The notes beneath the pieces are model-generated. The model was given only the letters and a program-made list of their open reading frames with translations, was not told the DNA's origin and searched no databases. From contig OZ020601.1 in assembly GCA_963971535.1 (NCBI GenBank), positions 23,980,471 through 24,044,470 on the forward strand: a DNA stretch of 64,000 nucleotides, read 5' to 3'. Source of the DNA: Notolepis coatsorum. Taxonomy: Eukaryota; Chordata; Actinopteri; Aulopiformes; Paralepididae. Each line of letters starts with the position of its first letter. The first letter of the stretch is position 1. Position numbers and translations under genes: made by a program. Shown here piece by piece: positions 44,770 to 57,233 of the stretch.

Positions 44770-45943
44770 CCTATTTAGGACTAAAGCTAAGTTCAACTGG
44801 ACATTTTAAGGAAGCAGTCAATGAGCTGAGAGGGAAAGCACGCCGGGCTTTCTATGCCATAAAAAGAAATATACAAACGGAAATAACAATTTGAATTTGG
44901 TTCAAATTTATTGAATGTGTTATTGAACCAATTGCACTCTATGGCAGTGAGGTGTGGGGTCCACTTACAAAACAAGACTTTACTCAATGGGACAAACACC
45001 CCATTGAGACCCTGCATGCAAGATTCTCCTACATGTCCAGAGGAAAACTACAAACAATGCATGCAGGGCAGAATTAGGCCGTTACCTACTAATACTAAAA
45101 ATACAAAAAAGAGCAATTAACTTTTGGACACACCTAAAACAAAGTGACCCCCTCTCGTACCATTATCAAGCCCTGCAGTGCCAAGAGCTGAGGAGCATCA
45201 GGAACCCCCTTACCCAGCTGGTCCTGAGGCCACAAACCTGCTCTATTAACACACCTCAGGAACAGAACACATCACCAATCAGAATAAATCGAATGACTAA
45301 ACAGCAAAAACAAAACTACATCACCTATTGGAAAACAAAAAACAAAAGCACAGAGCAAAATGCAGTGCTATCTGGCTCTAAATCGACAGTACACCATAGC
45401 AGATTATTTGAGCATGGTGACTGATCAACAACTAAAAAGAACCTTGACAAAATACAGACTGAGTGAGCACAGCCTTGCTATTGAAAAGGGGAGGCACAGG
45501 AAAACCTGGCTTCCTGCAGAGCAAAGGCTGTGCTGTCATTGCATCCTCAATGAGCCTGAAACAGAGATACACTTCCTCACCAAATGTGAAAAATATAAAT
45601 ATATTAGAGAAATGCATAAAAGAAAATTTGAATTAATAACAAAATATTTTCTTAAACTATCAGATAAAGAAAAATGACCAGTCCTACTAGGGGAGGACTC
45701 AACAAGCTGTGAACTAGCAGCAGTCTATGTTGCTGCCTGCCATAAACTGAGGGACAGTGACTGACAGTCACCTGACACACGTGTATGCTGTAATATTTGA
45801 CGTTTAATGTTTTGATGATATTTTTATGTACTTTGACATTGATATCTGTTTTCTAATTCATGTTTATGTTAATATTAATAATTTGCTTTGGCAACATGTA
45901 CAAGTTACGTCATGCCAATAAAGCCATTTGAATTGAATTGAGT
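44770..45943 (+). pseudogene. LINE ORF2 C-terminal region with (AATTG)n tail
   Basis: Plus strand, mixed frames: FKEAVNELREKARRAFYAIK (44810), ALYGSEVWGPLTKQDFTQWD (44935), ETLHARFSY, then an open stretch at 45360-45677 with YRLSEHSLAIEKGRHRKTWL, CCHC-like residues (RLCCHCILNEPETEIHFLTK) and a stop. Ends AATAAAGCCATTTGAATTGAATTG. The C-terminal zinc-finger-like region is typical of several fish LINE clades; the clade is uncertain. Inserted in the polypurine array. Confidence 0.75.
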
Positions 45944-46084
45944 GAGGAGATCGAGAGTGAGAGAGAGTGAGAGGGAGAGTGTGAGGAGAGAGCGAGGAGA
46001 GAGAGTAACGAGAGATAGGGTGTGAGGAGATAGTTAGGAGAGTGAGTGATGTGAGAAAGAGAGTGAGGAGAGACAGTGATGAGA

Positions 46085-46123
<39 letters not shown>

Positions 46124-46125
46124 TG
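45944..46125 (+). repeat. Polypurine array, right part
   Basis: AGTGAGGAGATCGAGAGTGA continues the array interrupted after 44480, ending in an (AG)n run at 46088-46120. Confidence 0.9.
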
Positions 46126-46410
46126 AGAGGAGGAGACGCAGGGCTCCTCACGTTTGTTTTCATTAGAAAACCAGTGTTTCGTTTGTCACCCGACCAAACA
46201 AAATAGAAAAAGACCTCAACTTAATAGGGTATGGAGCGCCGCCCCGGGAGGCCCAGCGGTGGTGGTGCAGGAGGGAGGCCTTGTGTACATGATGTGGTGA
46301 AGTTAACCTGACTGTTATTCCACCAGACAGGTTGTTCTGCTTCCTCCTAGTCAGTGTTGGGACTAGAGGATCAGTACTCTTCAGACCACTAGGCTGCTCT
46401 CAGTGTATAT
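46126..46410. other. No gene seen
   Basis: Non-coding sequence with a GCGCCGCCCCGGGAGGCCC GC-rich spot near 46229; no supported exon. Confidence 0.4.
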
Positions 46411-46903
46411 TAGGGGTGGGAATCGCCAGAGATCTCACGATACGATAGATGCTCGATATATCGCGAATATTGCGATATTTTTTTTAAATTTTATATATAT
46501 AAAAAAAAAATTTAACTGCAAAGTAAAACTGTCAACATGTTTTATCTAATAAAATAAAGTTCAGTCTGTTCATCTCACTTCAATCATTTTTATTGCAGAA
46601 CATGGTATTTTCTCAAGCAGACAGATGTAAACACTGTAATCTGTGTTGCATGTACCTGACAAACTGAACTGTTTGTATTACAGTCATATTCCAACTTAAC
46701 TGAATGCACATGTGTGTGTGTGGACTACTGTACTATTACAGGTATTGAAATGAACAATGCAACGTCCTTATACAACATTTTTTTTGTTTGTTTTGTTTTG
46801 TTATGAATAATTAAATATAGATACTTGGCGTCCCTGTATCGATACAGTATCGCCACGCAAAGTATCGCGATACTACTACGTATTGATTTTCCCCCCACTC
46901 CTA
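46411..46903. mobile_element. hAT MITE, perfect 8-bp target duplication
   Basis: Left end TAGGGGTGGGAATCGCC, right end ATTTTCCCCCCACTCCTA; duplication GTGTATAT at 46403-46410 and 46904-46911. Subterminal ACGATACGAT and CGATACAGTATCG motifs. About 490 bp, no transposase. Confidence 0.88.
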
Positions 46904-47040
46904 GTGTATATAGTACTAATCAGTGTGCATAGTATAGATTACTACTATGTACTATATACTGTACACAGTACTATATTATACACACAGAGTACTACTATGT
47001 ACTATATAAACTGAGTACTACTATGTACTATATACACAGA
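46904..47040 (+). repeat. AT-rich short repeats (TACTACTATGTACTATAT)
   Basis: The motif ACTACTATGTACTATA occurs three times between 46951 and 47032. Related TAGTACTCAGTGTGTATA motifs are found at 43390-43445. Confidence 0.7.
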
Positions 47041-47048
47041 GTAAAATG

Positions 47049-47387
47049 CTGACTTATCTTGCACATAATCTCACACACGCATCCAAAAACACATTCATTT
47101 TGTTATTGAGAGTATTGAGTTATATGGCCACCAGTGATGTCATTAGGGACATTGAATCCATGTGTTGTGTTACAGCTCCATGAAATTACGTAGATGAAAG
47201 GACCCCGTCTTATAGGGACTGCTACCTTATCATTGAATTGAGCTGTATTTAACACAAGGATTCAATGTCCCCGATGACCACTGGTGGCCATATTCAAACT
47301 AATTTGCTCTCAATATACTGTCAAACTGAATTAATGTAGCAAAGCTGTGTGTTGGATGCGTGTGAGATGATATGCAAAATAAATCAG
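47049..47387. mobile_element. Foldback (long inverted repeat) element, copy 1
   Basis: Arms of about 140 bp face each other: left CTGACTTATCTTGCACATAA, right (reverse complement) CTGATTTATTTTGCATATCA; further inside GGGACATTGAATCC occurs in both arms, in opposite orientation. The loop is about 50 bp around 47190-47235. A shorter relative with the core TTACAGCTC...GTAGATGAAA lies at 59935-60085. Confidence 0.75.
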
Positions 47388-47873
47388 GATTGTTTTTTGG
47401 TGAAGAGCCTCTTTAATGTTCCCCTCAAGAGTAAATTGGAACAGAACAGCAGTTACAGTACCAACAGATCACGCTATCGTTTGATTCATTACTGCCCTGA
47501 CTCCTAGTAGGAGCCAACATGGCTTATTCATGCTGCTCAGAGTTGGCCAATGCCTGGTCGATTTGGCCGGACAGCAAAACAAGCCATCACTCATGTGTCC
47601 CCTTGGGCCTTTGACCTCATCCCACGGTGTCAGAGCAGGATGAAGCCGGCAGAAACACAGTGGGGGGACAAACAAACAGAGACAGATGAGCATTACGCAC
47701 ACATACACATGCACGCCTCTCAGATGCTATCTCCCTCTCTAATGCACTTGTATTACTACACCCGTGAGGACTATTGACTACATTCCATTGTATAAAAGTC
47801 CCTAACCCTCACCACAACATGCATAACCTAAACCCTAATACCCACACTTACCCTTAACTTAAACCCTAACCCT
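47388..47873. other. Non-coding; telomere-like CCCTAA motifs at the end
   Basis: Includes 47469-47760, single-copy-looking, and 47800-47873 with scattered CCCTAACCCT and AACCCTAA motifs (degenerate (CCCTAA)n) that abut the SINE. Confidence 0.45.
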
Positions 47874-48245
47874 GGGGCGTCTGGGTAGTGTAGAGGTCTA
47901 AGCACTCGCAGAGACCCGGGTTCAATTACCCAGCTGCGGTACTTCTGACTTGGTCAATCGTCCCTACGAACACAATTGTCAGTGTTCGCGGGTGGGAACC
48001 CGGTGGGGGTATTAGTCCTGGTCGTTGCAACAGCGACTCCTACTGGTTGGTTGAGGCGCCTGTCACAACAGCGAGATAGTGTGAGATAGTGTGAACCTCC
48101 GCTCTACTCCTAGATGTTAGGTGAAAAGATGTGGCTGGCGCCTCCACATGTATCGGAGAAGGCATGTGGTAGTCTACACCCCAGACCAACAGAAGGGTAG
48201 CGCAACAACCAGGAGGGAATTGGCATAACGACTAAATTGAAAAAA
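47874..48245 (+). mobile_element. tRNA-derived SINE, family A, copy 2
   Basis: Starts GGGGCGTCTGGGTAGTGTAG with B-box-like GGGTTCAATTACC, then TTGGTCAATCGTCCCTACGA, CCACATGTATCGGAGAAGGC and GGAATTGGCATAACGACTAA with an A-rich tail. Same order as copy 1 at 6185-6595. Confidence 0.82.
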
Positions 48246-48691
48246 AACAACAATCCTAAAATGTCCACACTTCCCAGGATTTTGCTCATCTTTCTATCCC
48301 TGTGGGGACATTTGGTCGCCACATGGACAGAAGCACAAGAGCGCACACACACATGCCAACAAGGACCTTAAGTACCCTCTCTCAGCCTGTTCTGTGATCA
48401 GCAGACAGCTCAACCAATCAGAGTCCTTCCCTCTCCACTGCCTTTCAGCGCGTTCTCTCTTATCTGGCCCTCCTTCTCCGTCACCACTGACAGCGTTGAG
48501 AACTTGACAGCCCGTGTAATCCCAAATTACAAACCGGCCAGATGACTGTCATGCTTGTTGTGTGGTAGGGCAGGACCTGTTTCCTACTAGAAGTTCTTCA
48601 TCTGTTAAACAACTGGCAGGATTCGAAAGGAAGAGTTGACGAGGAGCCCGTTGCGCGCTGATAATTGTGCAGCCTGTGAAAACACAACAGA
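48246..48691. other. No gene seen
   Basis: About 445 bp of non-coding sequence. Confidence 0.45.
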
Positions 48692-49489
<798 letters not shown>

Positions 49490-50302
49490 GGGGCTACTCA
49501 TCTCCCTCAGTCCTGGTATCTGCCAAGTCGCTTGGGCTAACCATCTCCCTCAGTCCTGGTATCTGTTTGGCAGCTGGGCTAACCCTCTCCCTCAGTCCTG
49601 GTATCTGTTTGGCAGCTGGGCTAACCCTCTCCCTCAGTCCTGGTATCTGTTTGGCAGCTGGGCTAACCCTCTCCCTCAGTCCTGGTATCGGCTTGGCAGC
49701 TGGGCTAACGCTCTCCCTCAGTCCTGGTATCTGTTTGGCAGCTGGGCTAACCCTCTCCCTCAGTCCTGGTATCTGTTTGGCAGCTGGGCTAACCCTCTCC
49801 CTCAGTCCTGGTATCTGCTTGGCAGCTGGGCTAACCCTCTCCCTCAGTCCTGGTATCGGCTTGGCAGCTGGGCTAACGCTCTCCCTCAGTCCTGGTATCT
49901 GTTTGGCAGCTGGGCTAACCCTCTCCCTCAGTCCTGGTATCTGTTTGGCAGCTGGGCTAATGCTCTCCCTCAGTCCTGGTATCTGCTTGGCAGCTGGGCT
50001 AACGCTCTCCCTCAGTCCTGGTATCTGTTTGGCAGCTGGGCTAACCCTCTCCCTCAGTCCTGGTATCTGTTTGGCAGCTGGGCTAACCCTCTCCCTCAGT
50101 CCTGGTATCTGCTTGGCAGCTGGGCTAACCCTCTTCCTCAGTCCTGGTATCTGCTTGGCAGCTGGGCTAACCCTCTCCCTCAGTCCTGGTATCTGCTTGG
50201 CAGCTGGGCTAACCCTCTTCCTCAGTCCTGGTATCCGCTTGGCAGCTGGGCTAACCCTCTCCCTCAGTCCTGGTATCTGCTTGGCAGCTGGGCTAACCCT
50301 GC
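49490..50302 (+). repeat. 42-bp minisatellite, about 19 units
   Basis: Units contain CTCCCTCAGTCCTGGTATCT then GCTTGGCAGCTGGGCTAACC, exactly 42 bp with few differences. Because 42 is 14 codons, long frames are open on both strands (for example repeated RVSPAAKQIPGLRE on minus). There is no other sign of coding. Confidence 0.95.
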
Positions 50303-50520
50303 CACTACTCACCCTGCGACTGGCAGCCTGCTCTGCCTGCCTAATTAGCAGTGATCAAGTTTAATGGATGTACACTGTTGGTGCCAGAATCCTGTTCTCT
50401 CCTCCAGTGGCATCACAGCCATTCAAACTGAGGAAGATTATTTGATATCCCTCTGAAAGCCAATGCACCGTCCAACGTTACCATTCTTCACAGGCTCAAT
50501 TTGTGAACTGGCATTGAGCT
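50303..50520. other. No gene seen
   Basis: Short non-coding linker between two minisatellites. Confidence 0.4.
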
Positions 50521-51778
50521 ATGGCTAGATTATAACTATACTGCAGCCTCTAGACATCATGCTATATTATAACTATACTGCAGCCTCTAGACATCATGCT
50601 ATATTATAACTATACTGCAGCCTCTAGACATCACCTATAACTATATTATAACTATACTGCAGCCTCTAGACATCATGCTATATTATAACTATACTGCAGC
50701 CTCTAGACATCACCTATAACTATATTATAACTATACTGCAGCCTCTAGATATCACCTATAACTATATTATAACTATACTGCAGCCTCTAGACATCGCCTA
50801 TAACTATATTATAACTATACTGCAGCCTCTAGACATCGCCTATAACTATATTATAACTATACTGCAGCCTCTAGACATCGCCTATAACTATATTATAACT
50901 ATACTGCAGCCTCTAGACATCGCCTATAACTATATTATAACTATACTGCAGCCTCTAGACATCACCTATAACTATATTAGAACTATACTGCAGCCTCTAG
51001 ACATCATGCTATATTATAACTATACTGCAGCCTCTAGATATCACCTATAGCTATATTATAACTATACTGCAGCCTCTAGACATCATGCTATATTATAACT
51101 ATACTGCAGCCTCTAGACATCACCTATAACTGTATTATAACTATACTGCAGCCTCTAGACATCACCTATAACTAGATTATAACTATACTGCAGCCTCTAG
51201 ACATCACCTATAACTAGATTATAACTATACTGCAGCCTCTAGACATCACCTATAACTAGATTATAACTATACTGCAGCCTCTAGACATCACCTATAACTA
51301 GATTATAACTATACTGCAGCCTCTAGACATCATGCTATATTATAACTATACTGCAGCCTCTAGACATCATGCTATATTATAACTATACTGCAGCCTCTAG
51401 ACATCATGCTATATTATAACTATACTGCAGCCTCTAGACATCATGCTATATTATAACTATACTGCAGCCTCTAGACATCATGCTATATTATAACTATACT
51501 GCAGCCTCTAGACATCATGCTATATTATAACTATACTGCAGCCTCTAGACATATCCTATAGCTATATTATAACTATACTGCAGCCTCTAGACATATCCTA
51601 TAGCTATATTATAACTATACTGCAGCCTCTAGACATATCCTATAGCTATATTATAACTATACTGCAGCCTCTAGACATATCCTATAGCTATATTATAACT
51701 ATACTGCAGCCTCTAGATATCACCTATAGCTAGATTAGAACTATACTGCAGCCTCTAGACATATCCTATAGATAGACT
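50521..51778 (+). repeat. 37/42-bp satellite (ATACTGCAGCCTCTAGACAT)
   Basis: About 32 units with the constant core ATAACTATACTGCAGCCTCT AGA. The spacer is short (ATGCTATATT, 37-bp unit) or long (ACCTATAACTATATT, 42-bp unit). Blocks of like units are clustered (for example seven 37-bp units at 51330-51550), a sign of local block duplication. Each unit has PstI and XbaI sites. Confidence 0.95.
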
Positions 51779-52816
51779 ACAAAACATACAGACATAGATA
51801 TGAGAGCATTCAGTTTCCTTACAAAGAAATAATATTTTTCTGGAGTATGAAGGTACTTTATCTCACAGAAGCCACAGCATAGTACAGTAAGACTATCAGA
51901 CAGGTGATAATCCCAATAATGGACATATCCTGAGTGAGATTTAAAGCCTTAGCTCAAAATGTACAACACAACCTAGCTTTAAAAATCTCGAATGACACTG
52001 AAAACCTGCATCTTTTCACAAGTGTATACAGTATGTGGCCGCCCAAAGAAAGCACCGTGTCTGGTCTCTTTTTTGCAGAGTGCTCCAAATGTCCTCTGTG
52101 TGGCCGCCAGAGTGCTTTTTTAAGTTGAAATCCTTTTCAGAAACACGTTGCTGTTATCATTGGCGCTCTCCCAGCGCCCGCTGCCAAAAAAGGTGCCATG
52201 ATGACACAAGGCCTAATGATTGCACGACACGCCTGCCACATAATGCTACTAGCCCAAGAAGAAACGACTTCAAGTAGTCTACTTAGCAAATCAGTTTGGC
52301 ATTTGGGAATGAATGGAACAGGAGCCTACTTGATCAGAGTGAATCTGAAGGGGAGATGGATAAGGGTGCCCCTTTGCCCCGTTAGATCTGACATGCAGGT
52401 GAACCCACGTAGCTTCACACACTAGCAAAGATTTGTCTGGTCAGGCCTACATTTTTGTGCACTCAATATGATTGACACAGTCACTGCACTGCTGATAAAC
52501 TCTGTACAGGCTTAAATAAAATAACACTTATTTTTCAACGTAATGCATTTGACAGTATACTGTAGGGATTTGTTCTCCTTGATTCACTTTATTTGGACAT
52601 GCAGAACTTTGGAATTATTGAAGCAGTCTGCAGGAGGCCGAGGATGAAACAAAATCTCCTCCAATGTGTGTGTTTTTAAGACAGTAATTCTAGAGTTCCA
52701 AGAAAACCACAGCAAATGTTTCTCCCTTTCCTGTCATAGCAGTCCATCAGTGGAGTCAGCACTGAGACCAGCTATGACTAGCAACATTACCGAGCTATTC
52801 TCTGCTTTTCTACAGG
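51779..52816. other. bckdhb intron, single-copy-looking
   Basis: About 1 kb without repeats. A CTCTTTTTTGCAG acceptor-like site at 52067-52079 is followed by a short open stretch, but no donor or known motif supports an exon. Confidence 0.4.
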
Positions 52817-53205
52817 AGACAGACAGACAGACAGACAGACAGGCACACAGACAAAAGGTAGACAGACAAAAAGGCAGACAGACAAAAAGGCAGACAGAAA
52901 GACAAAAAGACAGACAGACAGACAGACAGACAGAGACAAAAAGACAGAGAGAAAGACAAAAAGGCACAGACGGAGACAAAAAGGCAGACAGAAAGACAAA
53001 AAGGCAGGTACAGACAGAAAGAAAAAAAAATACACAGACAAAAAGGCAGACGGACAGACAAAAAAGACAGACAGACAAAAAGGCAGACAGAAAGACAAAA
53101 ATACAGACAGACAAAAAGGCAGACAGACAAAAAGTGAGACAGAAAGACAAAAAGGCAGTCAGATAGACGGGCGGACAGACAGACAAAAAGGCAGACAGAC
53201 AGTAC
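52817..53205 (+). repeat. (GACA)n and GACAAAAAGGCA repeats
   Basis: GACA runs mixed with a 12-16-bp unit AGACAGACAAAAAGGC through about 390 bp, with almost no T on the plus strand, so frames stay open on both strands. Confidence 0.93.
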
Positions 53206-53789
53206 TGGGTAGTTGTCTCCTTAGTCTGGATCAGAGCTGTAATCTCCTTTAAATACACTTACTGGAAGCAGGAGAAAAGTACAGTAGGCTGGTTCCCTGC
53301 TACCACAACTGGACACAGAACGGCCACACAACTCAGATTTCACTCAAATCGGTGTTTATCTTTTGGGAAGTGCATCATTATATGTAATATACTTAAATGT
53401 CAGAATAAAAATATGACAACATGGCAGCAACAAAACCTTGCATCCTGCAATGAGGCAGGGTTTAAAATAAGCCCTGACGGGGGCTCAGATTTGCAGTTGT
53501 GATACTTGGTCTCCTGTCACACGCAAATAAGAGTCTGTCACAGACCAGCACCAACATCGCTCACCAGAAGCGGCCAGAGGAAGCTACATGTGAATTCACA
53601 GTCAACTGAGGATAGTCTGGGGTGCAAAGGCCGCTTTTAATTCTTGTAGAAACGTGGAGCTAAATCGCTCTTCTTGCAACAGATGAAATAAGTCATAGGA
53701 TACAGTACAGTCACTGCAGGTTATGATAAATTAAGCCTCTATGATCCATATGAATGCAACAGGACCAGGCCTGCATGGTATTTAAAATA
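53206..53789. other. No gene seen
   Basis: About 580 bp of non-coding sequence. Confidence 0.45.
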
Positions 53790-54090
53790 ACATCTTTTAA
53801 CCTTTATTTACCCAGGGTAGGTTCGCTGAGTACGAATGCTCTTTTTCCAGCAACGCCCTGCTTCACATTCACACAGTTCCATACATTCACACCTGGGAGT
53901 GGCCCGGTACAACCACAGGCCGACACTGTTGGCCACTGAGCAGCTCCACTTGAGCAGTTGGGGGTTAAGTGCCTTGCTCAAGACGGGAGAGCATTATTCA
54001 CTTCCTCCCCCAGATGTTTCCTGCTGGTCCGGAGGATTGAACCGGCGACCTTTCGGTCACACACCCGCTTCTTTAGGCCACCGCTGGCCC
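53790..54090 (-). mobile_element. tRNA-derived SINE, family C, LINE-like tail
   Basis: Minus strand: GGCCAGCGGTGGCCTAAAGA as an A-box-like head, B-box CCGGTTCAATCCTCC, then a body with GAGCAAGGCACTTAACCCCC, ending CTGGGTAAATAAAGGTTAAA at 53800. The last 15-18 bases match LINE 3' ends seen at about 30023 (reverse) and 62740, so the SINE probably uses that LINE's machinery. Confidence 0.75.
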
Positions 54091-54129
54091 ACAGTGCCTG
54101 CTGTAGGTCACATCAGTGGCTCCTGGTCA

Positions 54130-54762
54130 CCTATAGGCTGTGTGTACTAGCCTTGGGGAGGCAGAATGGCCTAGAGGCTGTGTGTACTAGCCTTGGGGAG
54201 GCAGAATGGCCTAGAGGCTGTGTGTACTAGCCTTGGGGAGGCATGATGGCCTAGAGGCTGTGTGTACTAGCCTTGAGGAGGCAGAATGGCCTAGAGGCTG
54301 TGTGTACTAGCCTTGGGGAGGCATGATGGCCTAGAGGCTGTGTGTACTAGCCTTGAGGAGGCAGAATGGCCTAGAGGCTGTGTGTACTAGCCTTGGGGAG
54401 GCCTGATGGCCTAGAGGCAGTGTGTACTAGCCTTGGGGAGGCATGATGGCCTAGAGGCTGTGTGTACTAGCCTTGGGGAGGCATGATGGCCTAGAGGCTG
54501 TGTGTACTAGCCTTGGGGAGGCATGATGGCCTAGAGGCTGTGTGTACTAGCCTTGGGGAGGCATGATGGCCTAAAGGCTGTGTGTACTAGCCTTGGGGAG
54601 GCAGAATGGCCTAGAGGCTGTGTGTACTAGCCTTGGGGAGGCATGATGGCCTAGAGGCTGTGTGTACTAGCCTTGGGGAGGCAGAATGGCCTAGAGGCTG
54701 TGTGTACTAGCCTTGGGGAGGCATGATGGCCTAGAGGCTGTGTGTACTAGCCTTGGGGAGGC

Positions 54763-54768
<6 letters not shown>
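54130..54768 (+). repeat. 40-bp minisatellite, left part
   Basis: Sixteen units of TGTGTACTAGCCTTGGGGAG plus GCATGATGGCCTAGAGGC(T)G with A/T and G/A variants. It is interrupted by the LINE at 54769-57905 and resumes at 57906. Confidence 0.95.
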
Positions 54769-54815
<47 letters not shown>

Positions 54816-55286
54816 AAGTTTATTAACAGATTGCAGAATGGGTACAGTACAGTACAGCTCAATACATACAATTGTTAAGAGGATGCAGACCTGAGAAAGA
54901 CTTTCGTCTTGTTTCCATCAGGGTCCCCCATTTTCAATTCATCATATGACACACACGACATACAGATGGACAGTACTGCTACATCTATACATTTATGACA
55001 TACCAGATTTTCAAATACAGTACTGTTTGTGATACTAAAAAAAAATCCAGAAAAAGAGTGTATATACATTTGACATAGAAACTGTGCATTGGGGGAGGTT
55101 GGGTAGGTGGGGTGGGGCTGTACATTGGAGGTGGGGGGGGGGGGGGGCACTGTACATTGGAATACTGACATACATTTGACATAGAAACTGTACATTGGAG
55201 GAGGTTGGGTAGGTGGGGTGGGGTTGGGTGGGGCTGTACATTGGAATACTGACAAAGCCATGCTTGGTCTTTATTGTACAACTGGG

Positions 55287-55860
55287 TTAGGACATTTGTA
55301 GGGGCCAGTTTTGAATTGCAGTCTCCCGTAGGTGTTCTTTGAGAGTGTTTTTGAAGGTGGGTAGTGATTCACATTCCTTTACAGCTTTGGGTAGGGCGTT
55401 CCACATTGTTGTGGCATAATTGCGAAACGTGTTTAGTCCCTTGTTTGAGCCAAATCTGGGTTTTACATGATTTGTGGAGCTCCCTCTGGTGTTGTGATCG
55501 TGGTATTCAATGACCTTTGGGAAGTATTTTGACATGTACATGGGTACCTTGGTCGTGTAGTGTATCTTGTAGACCAGGCCCATTGCAAGTTGCTGTACTC
55601 TGTCGTCTACTCTAAGCCATCCTAGGTTGGCAAAGTGTGCAGGGGTGAGGTGGGTTCTAGGAGTCAGGTCAAGCAGTAGTCTGACTAGTTTGTTTTGAGA
55701 TGTTTGTAATTTGGTTTTTAGTGCCTTTGAGGTGCTTTGGTACCATGAGGTGCAAGCATAGTCGTAGTACCCTTGAATGAGTGCTCCTGCCAGAGTCTTC
55801 AGAGTATTCTTGTTTACCAGGGAGGAGATCCGGTACAAGAATCGAGTTCGTTGATTGACT
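55287..55860 (-). pseudogene. LINE ORF2 C-terminal domain
   Basis: Open from about 55838 to 55287: LAGALIQGYYDYACTSWY, TSQNKLVRLLLDLTPRTHLT, HDHNTRGSSTNHVKPRFG, and FRNYATTMWNALPKAVKECE at the end. Separated from the RT frame by a frame change near a T-run (55860-55867). Confidence 0.85.
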
Positions 55861-56861
55861 TTTTTTTATTACATTGGATGCCATTTTGTCACAGGAAAGA
55901 TTAGCCTCTAGGATGGAACCCAGGTAGGTAATTTCATCTTTCCTTGTGACAATATTGTCACCCACTGTAACTGAGAAGCCGTCGGTTTTGCTGAGTTTGT
56001 TATTTGAACCGAAGAGGATGGACTCTGTTTTGCCCATGTGTAATGATAGTTTGTTGTCGGCGAGCCATATGCAGATTTTGCCTAGTTCCGAGCTGAGGGT
56101 TTTTTCAACCTGTAACTTGTTCTTGTCAGAGACCAGCAGGGCTGAGTCGTCCGCAAACAGGAACAAGTTGCAGTCACAAGCTGACGACATCACATTTGCA
56201 TAAATTAGGAACAGTAGTGGTCCTAGTATGCTTCCTTGTGGAACACCACAGTTCACTGTGAGGGGGGGGGGGATAGGGTACCGTTTACCTCCACCATCTG
56301 TTCTCTCCCCTCCAGGTAGGATTGTATCCAGCTCACTGATAAACTATCAAAACCAATTGCTTTTAGCTTGTCAATCAGAATGGAGTGATTGACAGTGTCG
56401 AAGGCCTTTTGTAGGTCTAGCATGACCATGCCGCAGTATTTGCCCGCGTCCACCTCTTGTTTGATGTGGTCGTTCAAATAGAGAAGGCATGTGTCAGTGG
56501 AGTGGGATGTTCTGAAGCCAGATTGGAATTCGTAGATTAGATTTTCATCCGTAAGGTACTTTTCGACCTGTTCGTATACTATTTTTTCCATGACTTTCGA
56601 GATGGATGTAAGGATAGAAACAGGGCGGTAGTTGCCTGGGTCTAATTTGCTGCCCTTTTTGTGCAGGGGTGTTACTCTCGCTATTTTGAAGTCCTTGGGG
56701 ACGTGTCCCTGTTTTATGGAGAGGTTTATTATGTGTGTGATGACTGGGGTGATGGCGGCTGCTGAGTCTCTGAGGAATTTGGAGGGGATGTTGTCATGGC
56801 CAGTGGCCTTGTTCGGTTGGAGGGCGCTCAGTTTATTGAGTACCTCATCTGTAGTTACCAT
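55861..56861 (-). pseudogene. LINE reverse transcriptase, one frame break at poly-G
   Basis: First part (56861-56253): LQPNKATGHDNIPSKFLRDS, GNYRPVSILTSISKVMEKIV, QSGFRTSHSTDTCLLYL, LDLQKAFDTVNHSILIDKL. Second part (56256-55861): GVPQGSILGPLLFLIYANV, the FADD active site in LFLFADDSALLVS, and DEITYLGSILEANLSCDKM. All RT catalytic motifs are present. The only break is at the plus-strand G-run 56262-56271, so the copy was nearly intact or the run is misread. Confidence 0.9.
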
Positions 56862-57233
56862 TTCCAGTTTGAAATCGTCTTTGTGGACGCCTAGGTTCTT
56901 GTAGTATGCTACTATGTGTTCTACCCCATACTGCCCTGAGTGGGAGGGTAGTTTGTTTACCAGTGTTGTGGCTATGTTTGTGAAAAAAGTGTTTAAGTAA
57001 TTGGCTACATCCAGTTTGTCTGTGATGAGCGTGTTGTCCGTCTTTATGTTTATGTTTGAGAACCTGGTTTTAAGTTTTTTTACTGCAGCCTAGTTGATTA
57101 TTGAGTAATTTCCAAAGTTCACGTGGTTTATTTTTGTTTTCCTCAGTTTTGTCATTGATGAAATTTTTTTTTGCAGTTTTTATCATGGAGTTTACGTCAT
57201 TTCTTAGTCTGTTTCTTTCTAGTTTGAGTTCAG

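Noticed and set aside
47469-47714. 81-codon minus frame as an exon
   Set aside because: No splice sites fit its borders and no motif is recognisable.
52067-52200. Exon after the CTCTTTTTTGCAG site
   Set aside because: Acceptor-like only; no matching donor with an open frame of convincing composition.
52666-53258. Lys/Asp/Arg/Gln-rich and Cys-Leu-Ser-rich frames
   Set aside because: Translations of the GACA/GACAAAAAGGCA array, open only because T is nearly absent.
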